A DNA stretch of 64,000 nt, taken from assembly GCA_020247395.1 (NCBI GenBank), contig JADCJC010000054.1, positions 1 to 64,000 on the forward strand. The letters run 5' to 3'. Position numbers and translations under genes: made by a program. Positions 33,475 to 42,498 of the stretch are shown here, piece by piece (positions within the stretch are counted from its first letter, which is position 1; the number at the start of each line of letters is the position of its first letter). The DNA comes from Rhodocyclaceae bacterium (GTDB taxonomy: Bacteria; Pseudomonadota; Gammaproteobacteria; Burkholderiales; Usitatibacteraceae). The notes below the pieces were generated by a model, which saw nothing but the letters and a program-made list of their open reading frames with translations, did no database searches and was not told the origin of the DNA.

Positions 33475-33825
33475 CTAATTGCCCCACAGAATAGAGACGG
33501 TCCAGATCGAACATACGATCAGAAACAAACAAACCGCTACTTGCAACGAAAGCCGGATGAAAAACGGTTTGATGTAGTCCATCAGCACATCTCTGACCCC
33601 AATCCAGGCGTGGTAGAAAACCGCGAAAAAAAACAGCAGCGAGAGAATCCGCACAAGCTGGTTCTGGAACAGTTGTTTCCAATCCGCAAATGCAACGCTG
33701 CCATGCAGCAGAAAGAAGCCGAGTATCAAAACGCTGTACACCAACATGACTGCGGCGGTAACACGCTGGATCATCCAATCTTTCCAGCCATAGTGGGCAC
33801 CGACCGGTTGTTTAGTGTTTTTCAT
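33475..33825 (-). CDS. sdhD: Succinate dehydrogenase hydrophobic membrane anchor
   Basis: MKNTKQPVGAHYGWKDWMIQRVTAAVMLVYS...FYHAWIGVRDVLMDYI. Confidence 0.9.
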   Translation of the reverse strand: MKNTKQPVGAHYGWKDWMIQRVTAAVMLVYSVLILGFFLLHGSVAFADWKQLFQNQLVRILSLLFFFAVFYHAWIGVRDVLMDYIKPFFIRLSLQVAVCLFLIVCSIWTVSILWGN

Positions 33826-33832
33826 TTCGCCT

Positions 33833-34231
33833 CTACCAAATGCGTGCGGCAAAAACCGCAGTTGCGACGAGGCCGGCGACAAGCACAACCCGCGCGGAAT
33901 TCTGTGCCGGTACCTTGGCAATACCGATGTGCAAATCAAGCAGAAGGTAGCGGACGCCAGCAAACAAGTGGTGCATAAATGACCAGACGAAGCCGACAAC
34001 AATCAGCTTCACCAGCGGGTGGGCGAAATACCCCTTCCAAGAAGCAAAGCCCGCCTCCGAAGAGAGCGTCGTTTGCAAGATGAACAACGCCAGCGGGATC
34101 AGAAACAGGAACATCGCCACCCCCGTGATTCGGTGAAAGATCGATACCAATCCCGGCGTCGGTAGATTGAGCAGGTTCAAGTCGTAATACTTGGGGCGAT
34201 TCTTGGGGGACGAGACCGTATGAGGGGACAT
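33833..34231 (-). CDS. sdhC: Succinate dehydrogenase cytochrome b556 subunit
   Basis: RPKYYDLNLLNLPTPGLVSIFHRITGVAMFL, HHLFAGVRYLLLD. Confidence 0.92.
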   Translation of the reverse strand: MSPHTVSSPKNRPKYYDLNLLNLPTPGLVSIFHRITGVAMFLFLIPLALFILQTTLSSEAGFASWKGYFAHPLVKLIVVGFVWSFMHHLFAGVRYLLLDLHIGIAKVPAQNSARVVLVAGLVATAVFAARIW

Positions 34232-34543
34232 ATTGTTACCTTGCGGAATTCCAATAGGGATGGGCATAGAAATCAGCGAAGACATCCACCGGACAGCAAA
34301 CACCAGTCACCGGCCAAACTCGGCTTGTCACATCGCTTTATACCCATTCATGAGATTCTACCCACAACACAATCTTCGGCGACAACAACGCCTTGCCGAA
34401 AGTTACCCCTCTTCTCCACGCGCAATCCTGTAAAACCGTGTCACTTAGGAACTTAAACATTTGTTTTTTAATGCGTTTTCTGCGCCATTCAGGACTCCAA
34501 CCGACTTGAGCAAGACGAACATGCCGGCAAAAAATCTTTTAGT

Positions 34544-34572
34544 ATCATTTTTTGATATCATGCAAAAATGAT
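34544..34572. promoter_or_regulatory. Inverted repeat upstream of HicB-like gene (candidate autoregulatory operator)
   Basis: ATCATTTTTTG - atatcatg - CAAAAATGAT, about 45 nt upstream of the ATG. Confidence 0.4.
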
Positions 34573-34616
34573 GCTTTAGGCCATTGTACCGGGCACTACG
34601 TGCGCCAACCGTCACT

Positions 34617-34952
34617 ATGAAAAACATCATGCGCTATAAAGGCTATCTTGCGCGCATTGATTATGATGAAGCGGATCGTGTGTTCGCCGGAAATGTGCTC
34701 GGGCTCGCCGAACGCATCTCGTTCCACGGCGCGAGTGTGGATGAACTGCGCGGCGATTTCGAATTCGCCATTGACCATTACCTTTCAGTGTGCCGAGAGG
34801 CTGGAGTCGCGCCGCAGAAGCAAGTCGGCGGAAGAGTACTGCTGCGCCTGCCTGCCGAAACACATGCCGAAGCGCTAATCGCGGCACAAGCTGCCGGCCT
34901 CAGCTTAAATGACTGGCTGCTAAATGCAGTGCGTCAACAACTCGATACCTGA
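34617..34952 (+). CDS. HicB family antitoxin-like protein (no HicA found)
   Basis: MRYKGYLARIDYDEADRVFAGNVLGLAERISFHGASVDELRGDFEFAIDHYL plus C-terminal RHH-like LNDWLLNAVRQQL. Confidence 0.8.
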   Translation: MKNIMRYKGYLARIDYDEADRVFAGNVLGLAERISFHGASVDELRGDFEFAIDHYLSVCREAGVAPQKQVGGRVLLRLPAETHAEALIAAQAAGLSLNDWLLNAVRQQLDT

Positions 34953-34965
34953 CGCTAGCGACCGG

Positions 34966-35760
34966 CTAAGCCAGATCGTTGTAGTACGAGTAGCCGTCGG
35001 TCAGACAAAGGCCACGACGCCACTCGACTGGTTTATCACCATAGCTATAGGCCACGCGGTCGACACTGAGAAGAGGCGTCCCCACCGGCACACCGAGGTG
35101 TTTTGCGGCAAGCTTGTTCGCACCGACCGCCTTGATACTCTCTTCAGCCCGCACCATGCGGGTACCGTATGCCGTCTCGAGGAAGCTGTAGATCGATCCC
35201 CGTGACGCGACCAGCTTCTCCATGCTTAGGTTGGGAAACCCAGATTGCGCCAACACAATTTCGTCAAAAATTAGCGGGCGATCATCGAACACAAGAAGCC
35301 GGGAAATCACCCACACCGATTGGTTGAGCCTGAGGGCGAGCTTGGCGGCACTGCTGCTATCGGCCTTGGCTTTTTGCAGGCCGACAAAAATCGTCCGCGG
35401 ATGATGTTTGGCGCTGTCGAGATCGGCACCGTCGGCGCGTATGCGCAGAAACCGGTACTGGTGCGTCGGTGCAGTATGCGTTGCGACAAACGTGCCCTTG
35501 CCCTGACGGCGCACCACGATGAATTCCGCCGCCAGCGCGTCGATTGCCTTGCGCACCGTACCCTGGCTCACGCCGAACCTTCTCGCCAGTTCAAACTCTG
35601 ATGGGATCAACTCACCCGGCCCCCACTCTCCAACGACCAAGCTGCGCGTAATCAACGCCTTTATCTGCTCGTAGAGCGGCTGGAACGTGGCCCCGCCACC
35701 GGGCGGCTGACCAACAGCATTGTTCGCGGAGTTCGGGGGTTGTTGATTTTCCATACGCAA
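34966..35760 (-). CDS. GntR family (HutC/UTRA-type) transcriptional regulator
   Basis: LIPSEFELARRFGVSQGTVRKAIDALAAEFIVVRRQGKGTFVA wHTH; UTRA-like C-terminus. Confidence 0.9.
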   Translation of the reverse strand: MRMENQQPPNSANNAVGQPPGGGATFQPLYEQIKALITRSLVVGEWGPGELIPSEFELARRFGVSQGTVRKAIDALAAEFIVVRRQGKGTFVATHTAPTHQYRFLRIRADGADLDSAKHHPRTIFVGLQKAKADSSSAAKLALRLNQSVWVISRLLVFDDRPLIFDEIVLAQSGFPNLSMEKLVASRGSIYSFLETAYGTRMVRAEESIKAVGANKLAAKHLGVPVGTPLLSVDRVAYSYGDKPVEWRRGLCLTDGYSYYNDLA

Positions 35761-35786
35761 ATTTTATCAGCTGAGCCGAATCATGT

Positions 35787-35803
35787 CTTATATAAGATAT
35801 AAG
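35787..35803. promoter_or_regulatory. Candidate GntR operator in the divergent GntR/CitE intergenic region
   Basis: CTTATATAAGATATAAG, containing the perfect palindrome CTTATATAAG. Confidence 0.5.
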
Positions 35804-35945
35804 TCTGATTGACTTTTTGTTGCATCGTCGTAAAATTGCTGCAACGCAAAAACTCAATACCGACCCTCCTACCGCCACGACTCGACCGGTTCAAATCAGA
35901 CTCACCTAGCACCAGTCGCCATCGTCAAATCTCTACTTTCTGCCA

Positions 35946-36821
35946 ATGACCCCCTTCCTTCGCCCACGCCGCTCCATGCTTTACGTTCCTGGATGCTTTA
36001 CGCGATTTTTGAACAAAGCCCGCAGCTTAAAGGTCGACTCGGTCATTTTTGACTTGGGCGATTCCGTTCTCGTTGAGAACAAAGAGCTGTCCCGTACACA
36101 AGTCGTCGAGGCGATTCTGAGTGGTGGTTATGGTCGGCGTGAATTAGTCGTGCGGGTGAACGACCTCGACTCCCCGTGGGGGCAGGACGATGTCAAGGCG
36201 ATCGCAAAGATCGGTGTTGACGCGGTGCTGTTTCCAAACATTGAGTCCAAACAGGATGTGCTCGATGCGCTCGACGCGTTAGACGCCGCTGGTGGTTCGC
36301 ACCTGCCGATCATGGTCATGATCGAGAGTCCGCTGGCAGTGCTTCGTGCCGAAGACATTGCTTCCGCCTCTAACCGCATAGCCTGCCTGATCCTCGCTAC
36401 GTCCGACCTCATCACCCAGCTCCATGGCCGCAAGACGCCGGACCGAATACCATTGCAGTATTCACTCGCCCATGTGCTGCTGGTAGGACGCGCTTACAAA
36501 CGCGCCGTAGTCGACGGCATTAGTATCGACATCAAAGACATGCATTCCTTCGAAATGGCTTGTCGCCTCACGCGGGATCTTGGTTTCGACGGCAAGTCAT
36601 TGGTCCACCCCAACCAGCTCGCCTATTGCAATGATGCGTTCACGCCCAAAGCAACCGAAATTGCGTTCGCGTATGAGGTGATCCAGGCACTCGACAATGC
36701 CCATCAAGCCGGACGCGGCACCATCATGCTGAACGGACGCCTAGTTGAGCAGCACCATGTTGCCGCATCCAAAAGAACCATCGCGCTGGCACAAATGATT
36801 AAGGAACTGGAAGCAGCCTAG
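35946..36821 (+). CDS. HpcH/HpaI aldolase/citrate lyase family (CitE-like CoA-ester lyase)
   Basis: RRSMLYVPGCFTRFLNKARSLKVDSVIFDLGDSV...VMIESPLAV...DGKSLVHPNQ. Confidence 0.85.
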   Translation: MTPFLRPRRSMLYVPGCFTRFLNKARSLKVDSVIFDLGDSVLVENKELSRTQVVEAILSGGYGRRELVVRVNDLDSPWGQDDVKAIAKIGVDAVLFPNIESKQDVLDALDALDAAGGSHLPIMVMIESPLAVLRAEDIASASNRIACLILATSDLITQLHGRKTPDRIPLQYSLAHVLLVGRAYKRAVVDGISIDIKDMHSFEMACRLTRDLGFDGKSLVHPNQLAYCNDAFTPKATEIAFAYEVIQALDNAHQAGRGTIMLNGRLVEQHHVAASKRTIALAQMIKELEAA

Positions 36822-36845
36822 CCTGCTTTTCAACCGCCACCAACC

Positions 36846-37946
36846 ATGCGACCTGCGACCGGCTATTTTTTTGAGGACTACGCGGTAGGACAAAAATTTG
36901 TCCACGCAATTCCGCGCACGATCACGCATGGCGACACCGCGCTCTACCAGGCGCTGACAGGTTCGCGAAATCCTTTGCATTGCAGCGAGCCGTTCGCGCA
37001 ATCACTTGGATATCCAACAACGCCGGTGGATGACCTGTTGGTGTTCCACATCGCCTTCGGCAAAACCGTGCCGGATGTTTCATATAACGCGGTTGCAAAC
37101 CTCGGTTACGCCGAGTGTCGGTTCGTTCAGCCTGTCTTTGTTGGCGATACATTGCGCGCCGAATCCGAGGTTGTCGGGTTAAAGCCCAACAGTAACGGCA
37201 AAACTGGCGTGGTGTATTTACGCTCAAACGGTTACAACCAGCGGGATGAGCTGGTGCTGACCTGGGTGCGCTGGGTCATGGTGCATCGGCAGACCGCGGT
37301 TTCGCCTGAAGTCGTCGATACTCCGCGTGGCACGCTGACCTTCCAGGCGATACCCGACCCGAAGCTGATTGCAGCACCCGCGGCGTTTGATCTCTCCGCA
37401 GAGGCAATCGCGCGTACAACCGGTGGCAGCAAGTTCTGGGAAGACTACATCGCAGTTGACCGAACTGACAAGCAGGACCCGTTCGAGATTTTGACGACAC
37501 TGCCGCACCAGCACATTCCCCATCCCGCTGGCATTACCATCGACGAAACCGATCACACGCTAGCGACCAAGCTCTACCAAAACACAGCGCGTGTGCATTT
37601 TGACTTGCACCACATGACGGGAAGCCGATTCGGCAAACGTCTGATTTATGGCGGGCAGATCATTTCCATTGCGCGGGCGCTTAGCTTTGATGGCTTCGAA
37701 AACGCTCTCGCTATTGCCGCGATCAATGCGGGCTCGCATCTCAACCCCACCTTCGCCGGTGACACCATCTACGCAGCCTCCATGCCGTTGATGAAATGGC
37801 CAGTAAGTGACCGGCTAGGGGCTCTGAGAGTTGGGCTTATGGCATTCAAGAACATCGACCCGAGCAGCCCCACATTCGCCTCCGCGCCACCCGACAGCAA
37901 AGTACTGTCGATGGACCTCACCCTACTTGTTCCGCGCCGACGTTAA
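36846..37946 (+). CDS. MaoC family dehydratase, double hotdog (mesaconyl-CoA hydratase-like)
   Basis: GYFFEDYAVGQKFVHAIPRTITHGDTALYQALTGSRNPLH and a second hotdog HFDLHHMTGSRFGKRLIYGGQIISIARAL. Confidence 0.8.
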   Translation: MRPATGYFFEDYAVGQKFVHAIPRTITHGDTALYQALTGSRNPLHCSEPFAQSLGYPTTPVDDLLVFHIAFGKTVPDVSYNAVANLGYAECRFVQPVFVGDTLRAESEVVGLKPNSNGKTGVVYLRSNGYNQRDELVLTWVRWVMVHRQTAVSPEVVDTPRGTLTFQAIPDPKLIAAPAAFDLSAEAIARTTGGSKFWEDYIAVDRTDKQDPFEILTTLPHQHIPHPAGITIDETDHTLATKLYQNTARVHFDLHHMTGSRFGKRLIYGGQIISIARALSFDGFENALAIAAINAGSHLNPTFAGDTIYAASMPLMKWPVSDRLGALRVGLMAFKNIDPSSPTFASAPPDSKVLSMDLTLLVPRRR

Positions 37947-37959
37947 TTCCAAGGACATC

Positions 37960-38949
37960 ATGTCAAACGTTCATCCCACCCAAGCCCTGTTTGCCGGGGA
38001 AAAACCGTTCCCGGTCATCCCGTCTTGTGAACACTTTGCCGGCAGTGAAAAACTCATCGGCAAGGCCCTCGCGCTACAGGACACACTCGGACCGATTTTT
38101 GACATTACCTGTGACTGCGAAGACGGCGCACCGGCGGGCCAGGAAAAAACCCACGCCGAAATGATTGTGCGGATGGTCAACAGCGCCGAGAACAAACACA
38201 AGATGGCCGGTGCGCGGATTCACGACTACTCTAACCCGTTCTGGAGGCAGGACGTCGATATCCTTGTCGGTGGCGCGGGCAAATTGCTGCGTTACATCAC
38301 CATCCCGAAATCGACCTCATACGCCGAAGTCAAGGAAATGATCGAGTACGTGCGCGCGGTGTCGGCGACAGCCAACACTGGACGCGAAATTGCGATTCAC
38401 GTGCTGATCGAAACGCACGGCGCGCTCCGCGACATTCACCAAATTGCCACCCTGCCCAATATCGAGGTTCTCGACTTTGGCCTGATGGATTTTGTCTCTG
38501 CACACCATGGGGCGATTCCGGCATCGGCGATGCGCTCGCCCGGACAGTTCGAGCATCGCTTGATCGCACGCGGCAAAGCCGAGCTGGTTGCGGCAGCACT
38601 GGCGAACGGCATCGTGCCCGCGCACAACGTTTGCCTCGATCTGAAAAATCCCGAAGTGGTCAGCGGCGATGCGCGCCGCGCGCGCAACGAGTTCGGGTTC
38701 CTGCGAATGTGGTCGATCTATCCCGCGCAAATCCAACCAATTGTGGATGCGATGAAGCCCGACCATTCCGAAGTTGAAGATGCGGCCAATATCCTGCTCG
38801 CGGCGCAGGCGGTCGATTGGGGCCCCATTCAGTACAAAGGGGAGCTGCACGACCGCGCAACCTATCGCTACTTCTGGGAGCTGTTACAAAAAGCCAGGGT
38901 CACGGGCGTTAAAATCCCGGACGTCGCAACGCAGGCGTTCTTCAACTAA
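37960..38949 (+). CDS. HpcH/HpaI aldolase/citrate lyase family, malyl-CoA/beta-methylmalyl-CoA lyase-like
   Basis: FDITCDCEDGAPAGQEKTHAEMI...ETHGALRDIHQIATLPNIEVLDFGLMDFVSAHHGAIP. Confidence 0.8.
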   Translation: MSNVHPTQALFAGEKPFPVIPSCEHFAGSEKLIGKALALQDTLGPIFDITCDCEDGAPAGQEKTHAEMIVRMVNSAENKHKMAGARIHDYSNPFWRQDVDILVGGAGKLLRYITIPKSTSYAEVKEMIEYVRAVSATANTGREIAIHVLIETHGALRDIHQIATLPNIEVLDFGLMDFVSAHHGAIPASAMRSPGQFEHRLIARGKAELVAAALANGIVPAHNVCLDLKNPEVVSGDARRARNEFGFLRMWSIYPAQIQPIVDAMKPDHSEVEDAANILLAAQAVDWGPIQYKGELHDRATYRYFWELLQKARVTGVKIPDVATQAFFN

Positions 38950-38955
38950 AACGAA

Positions 38956-39020
38956 AACTCGCCTATCGAAGGGCATTTCCAGGCAAAACTGCCTTGAAAT
39001 ACCCGCCAATACTAGGGTTT
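38956..39020. repeat. Long intergenic hairpin repeat, copy B
   Basis: AACTCGCCTATCGAAGGGCATTTCCAGGC ... GCCTTGAAATACCCGCCAATACTAGGGTTT; same arm consensus as copy A. Confidence 0.6.
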
Positions 39021-39045
39021 CACTTTCGGAAAACAAGGAAAGATC

Positions 39046-39927
39046 ATGGTCACCTCTGCCGGTGCAAAATTTCGCCAAGCCCTAAAGGACGAATCGCCGC
39101 TGCAAGTTATCGGCACCATCAACGCCCACCACGCCCTTCTGGCAAAACGCGCGGGCTACCGGGCGATTTACTTGTCCGGCGGCGGTGTCGCGGCCGGTTC
39201 ACTCGGCATGCCGGATCTGGGTATTAACAATCTCGACGACGTGCTGACCGACATTCGCCGCATCACCGACGTGTGCGACGTGCCGCTGCTTGTAGATATC
39301 GATACCGGCTTCGGTGCCTCGGCATTCAACATCGCCCGCACGGTGAAGTCTCTGATCAAGTTCGGTGCAGCGGCTTGCCATATTGAAGACCAGGTCGGCG
39401 CGAAGCGGTGCGGCCACCGTCCGGGCAAAGAAGTCGTCACCAAGCAAGAAATGGTTGACCGCGTCAAAGCGGCAGTCGATGCCAAAATCGACCCCGACTT
39501 CTTTTTGATCGCGCGCACCGATGCTTTCCAAAACGAGGGGGCAGACGGTGCGATCGACCGACTGGTCGCCTGCGCCGAAGCTGGCGCGGACGGCGTGTTC
39601 GCCGACGCTGTTGTAGATATGGCGACCTACAAACGCATGGTCGAAGCCACCAAGGTGCCGGTGCTTTGCAACATCACTGAATTCGGCAAAACGCCGTTTT
39701 TCACGGTCGATGAATGCCGCGACGCTGGGATTGGCATGATTCTCTACCCGCTGTCGGCATTCCGCGCGATGAACAAAGCGGCGGAAAATGTTTATAAGGC
39801 GATCCGCCGCGACGGCACGCAAAAAAATGTCGTCGATACCATGCAAACGCGTGAAGAGCTCTACGAAGTCATCAACTACCACGCCTACGAGCAGTCGCTC
39901 GACAAGCTCTTTGCCGCAAAAAAGTAA
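39046..39927 (+). CDS. prpB: Methylisocitrate lyase
   Basis: [52 protein letters not shown] family. Confidence 0.95.
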   Translation: MVTSAGAKFRQALKDESPLQVIGTINAHHALLAKRAGYRAIYLSGGGVAAGSLGMPDLGINNLDDVLTDIRRITDVCDVPLLVDIDTGFGASAFNIARTVKSLIKFGAAACHIEDQVGAKRCGHRPGKEVVTKQEMVDRVKAAVDAKIDPDFFLIARTDAFQNEGADGAIDRLVACAEAGADGVFADAVVDMATYKRMVEATKVPVLCNITEFGKTPFFTVDECRDAGIGMILYPLSAFRAMNKAAENVYKAIRRDGTQKNVVDTMQTREELYEVINYHAYEQSLDKLFAAKK

Positions 39928-40547
39928 TGCCTGATCAAGCGCCATTGACGAAGATTCGCAGCCTCGTAGTGCGAACCTTTGCCTCACCGATTGAACTGCG
40001 CACGCGGCGCGTGTTGCTGCGCCAATGGAAAGACAGCGACTTGGACCGGTGGGCGGCGATGAATGCGGACACTGAGGTGCGCAAATACTTTCCCAAATTA
40101 TTGGACCGCACCGAGGCGGACGACGAAGCTAATCGCATTCGCGGCAACATCGCGCAGCGCGGTTGGGGCATGTGGGCCATTGAGATTCCCGGCGTTCACG
40201 CGTTCGCCGGCTTTGTCGGACTGAGCCTTCCCGCATTTGAAGCGCCGTGGATGCCCGCCGTCGAAATTGGTTGGCGACTTTCACGCGATGCGTGGCACAA
40301 AGGCTACGCTACCGAGGGGGCGGTCGCCGCGATGAACTTCGCATTTGATGAACTCGACTTACCCGAAGTCGTCGCAATGTCTGTGCCGACAAATACGCCT
40401 TCGCACCAGGTCATGGAACGGCTCGGCATGACGCATGACCCCTCGGCCAATTTTGACCATCCACGCGTACCCGCCGACTGGCCGCTTAAGACGCACATCT
40501 TGCATCGCATTTCACCGGCAACATGGAAGGCGCGGCGTTCAACATGA
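39927..40547 (+). CDS. GNAT family N-acetyltransferase (RimJ/RimL type)
   Basis: LRTRRVLLRQWKDSDLDRWAAMNAD...EIGWRLSRDAWHKGYATEGA...NTPSHQVMERLGM; start overlaps the prpB stop. Confidence 0.9.
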   Translation: MPDQAPLTKIRSLVVRTFASPIELRTRRVLLRQWKDSDLDRWAAMNADTEVRKYFPKLLDRTEADDEANRIRGNIAQRGWGMWAIEIPGVHAFAGFVGLSLPAFEAPWMPAVEIGWRLSRDAWHKGYATEGAVAAMNFAFDELDLPEVVAMSVPTNTPSHQVMERLGMTHDPSANFDHPRVPADWPLKTHILHRISPATWKARRST

Positions 40548-40912
40548 TCTCATCGTTTGATCACGTACAGGTTTCAATTGAACCGGGTCGCCTCGACGAC
40601 GCACTCGCGTTTTATGTCGACTTCCTCGGCTTCGCCCGCGTGCCGAAGCCCGCCGACATGCGCCAGAGCGGCGCGTGGCTGACGTCGGGCACCGTCAATT
40701 TGCATCTCGGCGAGGACATCAATCCCGGTGTCACGTTCACGCCATCGCCCCACGCGCATCCCGCCATGCGTGTTGATAACTTCGACGCGTTGTTCGCGCA
40801 GGCCGAAACAAAAGGATTCAAAGCCCGCGTCGACAAAGGCCCCGCAGGGTTCAAGCGCGGCTCGATTTGGGACCCGTTTGGTAATCGCATCGAATTGATG
40901 CAAAAACTATAA
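40544..40912 (+). CDS. VOC family (glyoxalase/bleomycin resistance-like) protein
   Basis: ISSFDHVQVSIEPGRLDDALAFYVDFLGFARV...DPFGNRIELMQ; ATGA overlap with the preceding gene. Confidence 0.88.
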   Translation: MISSFDHVQVSIEPGRLDDALAFYVDFLGFARVPKPADMRQSGAWLTSGTVNLHLGEDINPGVTFTPSPHAHPAMRVDNFDALFAQAETKGFKARVDKGPAGFKRGSIWDPFGNRIELMQKL

Positions 40913-40921
40913 GGAGCAGCA

Positions 40922-42094
40922 ATGTCTGACATTTCTGGTAACACCGCCGCCGCGAGCACGGCACCCAAAGTCAAAAAATCCGTCGCGCTGTCTGGCGTGG
41001 TTGCCGGTAATACCGCCATCTGCACGGTTGGACTCACCGGCAATGATTTGCACTATCGCGGGTACGATATTCTCGATGTCGCCAACACCTGCGAATTTGA
41101 AGAGATTGCTCATCTCTTGGTACACGGCAAGCTGCCGAATGTGGCCGAACTCGCTGCCTACAAAACAAAACTGAAATCAATGCGCGGCATTCCGATGGCG
41201 GTGCAAGATGTGCTCGAATGCCTCCCCGCATCAACACACCCGATGGACGTGTTGCGCACCGCCTGCTCCGTGCTTGGCTGTACCTTGCCAGAGAAAGACG
41301 ACCACAACATTCAAGGCGCGCGCGACATCGCCGACCGCATGATGGCTTCATTTGGTGGGATGCTGCTGTACTGGTATCACTTTGCGGTCAACGGCAAGCG
41401 CATCGACGTCGAAACCGATGATGACTCCATTGGCGGCCACTTCCTGCACTTGTTGCATGGCAAGCCGCCCTCACGCGAGTGGGTCCGCGCGATGCACACC
41501 TCCCTTGTTTTGTACGCCGAACATGAATTTAATGCATCAACCTTCACCGCGCGTGTCGTGGCGGGCACCATGTCCGATATGCACTCTGCGATCACGGCCG
41601 CCATCGGTGCACTGCGTGGGCCGAAGCATGGTGGTGCAAACGAGGCCGCATTCGACATCCAGTCACGCTATGACAATCCTGACGAAGCGGAAGCCGATAT
41701 CGTCAAACGTGTCGCGGAAAAGCAAGTCATCATCGGCTTCGGCCATCCGGTCTACACCGTGTCCGATCCGCGCAACGTGGTCATTAAGGAAGTGGCACGC
41801 AGTTTGTCGAAGCAAGCCGGCAATATGAAGCTCTTCGATATCGCCGCGCGGCTTGAGACCGTCATGTGGCGCGAGAAAAAAATGTTCCCGAACCTCGATT
41901 GGTTCAGTGCCTGCTCGTATCACATGATGGGTGTGCCGACCTCGATGTTCACGCCACTATTCATCATCAGCCGCACTTCCGGCTGGGCGGCACACGTGAT
42001 TGAGCAGCGTATCGACAACAAGATCATTCGACCGAGTGCCAACTACGTCGGGCCAGACGACATGAAGTTTGTGCCGCTGAAAGACCGCAAGTAG
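40922..42094 (+). CDS. prpC: 2-methylcitrate synthase
   Basis: [70 protein letters not shown]. Confidence 0.95.
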   Translation: MSDISGNTAAASTAPKVKKSVALSGVVAGNTAICTVGLTGNDLHYRGYDILDVANTCEFEEIAHLLVHGKLPNVAELAAYKTKLKSMRGIPMAVQDVLECLPASTHPMDVLRTACSVLGCTLPEKDDHNIQGARDIADRMMASFGGMLLYWYHFAVNGKRIDVETDDDSIGGHFLHLLHGKPPSREWVRAMHTSLVLYAEHEFNASTFTARVVAGTMSDMHSAITAAIGALRGPKHGGANEAAFDIQSRYDNPDEAEADIVKRVAEKQVIIGFGHPVYTVSDPRNVVIKEVARSLSKQAGNMKLFDIAARLETVMWREKKMFPNLDWFSACSYHMMGVPTSMFTPLFIISRTSGWAAHVIEQRIDNKIIRPSANYVGPDDMKFVPLKDRK

Positions 42095-42108
42095 TCGATC
42101 GACATCAC

Positions 42109-42459
42109 ATGAACCTCGTTTTGATCAAGCTACTCGTATCGGCGGCGATCATCGCCGCCGCGAGCGAGCTTGCAAAGCGGGTTCCCGCGCTGGCGGCGTT
42201 GATCGTGTCGCTGCCGCTTGTGTCGGTTCTGGTGATGATTTGGATGCAAGTTGAAACCAAGGACGCCGCAAAAATTGCCAGCCATGCAGAGGCAACATTT
42301 TGGTACGTGCTGCCCTCGTTGCCGATGTTTCTCATCCTGCCGGCCATGTTGCGCGCCGGTATGAATTTCTGGCTTGCCCTCGCCGCGTGTTGCGGCATTA
42401 CGGCACTGCTGTATCTCGCCACCATCCAGCTCGCGGCGCGTTTTGGCGTATCGCTCTAG
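42109..42459 (+). CDS. DUF3147 family membrane protein
   Basis: Four hydrophobic segments; SELAKRVPALAALIVSLPLVSVLVMIWM resembles DUF3147 proteins. Confidence 0.75.
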   Translation: MNLVLIKLLVSAAIIAAASELAKRVPALAALIVSLPLVSVLVMIWMQVETKDAAKIASHAEATFWYVLPSLPMFLILPAMLRAGMNFWLALAACCGITALLYLATIQLAARFGVSL

Positions 42460-42498
42460 CACCATTCCCTGTCAATTGCCTGCATTACCCAGAACCCC

